From Lachnospiraceae bacterium (GTDB lineage Bacteria > Bacillota > Clostridia > Lachnospirales > Lachnospiraceae), in NCBI GenBank assembly GCA_021202075.1, contig JAJQDT010000031.1:78858-139933 (forward strand): a DNA stretch of 61,076 nucleotides, written 5' to 3'. Of the stretch, positions 60,150 to 61,076 are shown piece by piece. Within the stretch, counting starts at the first letter, position 1. The number at the start of each line of letters is the position of its first letter. The notes under the pieces are model-generated. The model saw only the letters and a program-made list of their open reading frames with translations. It searched no databases and was not told the origin of the DNA. A program made the translations under genes and the position numbers.

Positions 60150-60163
60150 GAGGTGTCAAAAGA

Positions 60164-61009
60164 ATGAACAGTGTTTTATCTAAGCAGTCTGTGATTAAAA
60201 GGAGAATCTGGATCGCTGTGTTTATTGTGATCGCTTTCATCCAGCTGTTTCCTCTGATCTGGCTGATCGATTTTTCTCTGTGTAAAAGCAACGAACTCTT
60301 TACGAGCGGCATTCTGGTCTGGCCGGAGGAAATTCAGTGGGTAAATTATTTTCTGGCGTTTCGGGACGGGCATTTTCTCCACTATCTCGGCAACAGTTTG
60401 CTGATCAATACGCTGGCCGTGGTACTGGTCATTCTGATTTCAGTGATGGCTTCTTTTGCGTGTACGCGCATGCACTGGAAGCTGAAAAATGTGGCGGCAG
60501 TAATCATGGTGATGGGCATGATGATCCCGATTCACGCGACACTGCTTCCGAACTATGTGATCTATGACCGGCTGAAGCTCACCGATACGATCTGGGCGCT
60601 GCTGATTCCCTATGTCGCTTTTTCTCTGCCGCAGGGTTATTTCCTGACGTCAGGCTTTATGTCGTCGATACCGAGGGAGCTGGAGGAAGCGGCGCTGATT
60701 GACGGGTGCGGCGTCTACCGCGTTGTGTTCACAATTATCCTGCCGCTGATGAAATCATCCATTGCCACGGTGGCAATCATGACCTACTTAAATAACTGGA
60801 ATGAATTTATGATGGCTACAACCTACTTAAGCAGTGATAAATGGAAGACACTGCCGTTCTGTATACTGGAATTTACTGGGCAATACTCATCGAACTACGC
60901 GGTGCAGTTTGCAGTCATGGCGCTCTCAGCGGCGCCCGCGATTATCGTATATGTATTCCTGAATAAACATATCACAAAAGGCGTTGCACTGGGAGCGGTA
61001 AAGGGATAA
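60164..61009 (+). CDS. Sugar ABC transporter permease (MalG/UgpE type)
   Basis: Of 281 residues, six membrane helices. The EAA loop is IPRELEEAALIDGCGVYRVV followed by FTIILPLMKSSIATVA, and the C-terminus ends GVALGAVKG. It follows the first permease by 14 bases with AGGAGGTG as ribosome binding site. No ATPase gene is present in the window for either sugar importer. Confidence 0.95.
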   Translation: MNSVLSKQSVIKRRIWIAVFIVIAFIQLFPLIWLIDFSLCKSNELFTSGILVWPEEIQWVNYFLAFRDGHFLHYLGNSLLINTLAVVLVILISVMASFACTRMHWKLKNVAAVIMVMGMMIPIHATLLPNYVIYDRLKLTDTIWALLIPYVAFSLPQGYFLTSGFMSSIPRELEEAALIDGCGVYRVVFTIILPLMKSSIATVAIMTYLNNWNEFMMATTYLSSDKWKTLPFCILEFTGQYSSNYAVQFAVMALSAAPAIIVYVFLNKHITKGVALGAVKG

Positions 61010-61040
61010 CGCTATTTCTTCAAGTTAGCGTAAAATTTTT
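61009..61040 (+). terminator. Weak terminator-like hairpin
   Basis: ACGCTA (61009-61014) pairs with TAGCGT (61026-61031), followed after four A residues by five T residues. The stem is short, so confidence is limited. Confidence 0.4.
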
Positions 61041-61076
61041 GTAGGAAAATAGTGAAGGGAACACCCGTTCGTGTTA

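Overview
The window looks like a chromosome segment of an anaerobic, monoderm member of the Bacillota, most probably class Clostridia and close to Lachnospiraceae. This is an inference from the gene set: the anaerobic cobalamin route (CbiF, CbiG, CbiH, CbiE/T), YesM/YesN two-component systems paired with family-1 sugar importers, a BspA-type leucine-rich-repeat protein, Uma2 proteins, AGGAGG-type ribosome binding sites and U-tract terminators. Base composition is moderately GC-rich in genes, with AT-rich islands at about 1740-2240, 20780-21120, 46440-46860 and 54200-54710. No rRNA, tRNA, phage, transposase gene or CRISPR array was seen.

Layout. (1) 1-5035: the 3' part of a BspA-like repeat protein, a lone nucleotidyltransferase, cbiF and an unrecognised hydrolase-like protein. 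(2) 5078-7496: an ECF sigma factor with a likely self-recognised promoter and a long membrane anti-sigma-like partner. (3) 7700-17900: a Uma2 protein, then cbiG, cbiH, a MATE exporter, two membrane proteins and a triple fusion CobK-CbiE-CbiT. (4) 17893-24125: a VanRS-like two-component system on the minus strand and a beta-CASP metallo-hydrolase behind a long leader. (5) 24174-33048: a HemW-like radical SAM protein, a Tat-exported flavoprotein reductase with divergent LysR regulator, a YdiB-like quinate/shikimate dehydrogenase and a three-part TRAP importer. (6) 33216-42659: cbiA, a Fic protein, cobT, a methyltransferase behind a structured leader, an ABC permease/ATPase pair without binding protein, and ptsI/fruK. 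(7) 43244-61076: two complete family-1 sugar ABC importers, an extra binding protein fused operonically to a YesM/YesN pair, a second sensor/regulator pair, and a cytoplasmic sugar-sensor protein with a degenerate GGDEF domain.

How it fits together. Six cobalamin genes (nine enzymatic domains counting the fusion and CbiG) are scattered through the first 37 kb and interrupted by unrelated genes, so the pathway is present but not in one compact operon; cbiL, cbiD, cbiC, cbiP, cbiB, cobU and cobS are not in the window. The right third is a carbohydrate sensing and uptake region. The middle suggests uptake and oxidation of a cyclic hydroxy acid such as quinate or shikimate beside a secreted respiratory-type flavoprotein.

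The less ordinary signals are: a candidate structured RNA at the 5' end of the methyltransferase transcript; a family of palindromic intergenic repeats, one copy of which supplies the last codons and stop of a Uma2 gene; 23-bp tandem repeats at two loci; a decayed duplicate of the Uma2 leader and start; and hydrophilic, often tandemly repeated insertions at domain junctions in at least seven unrelated proteins.
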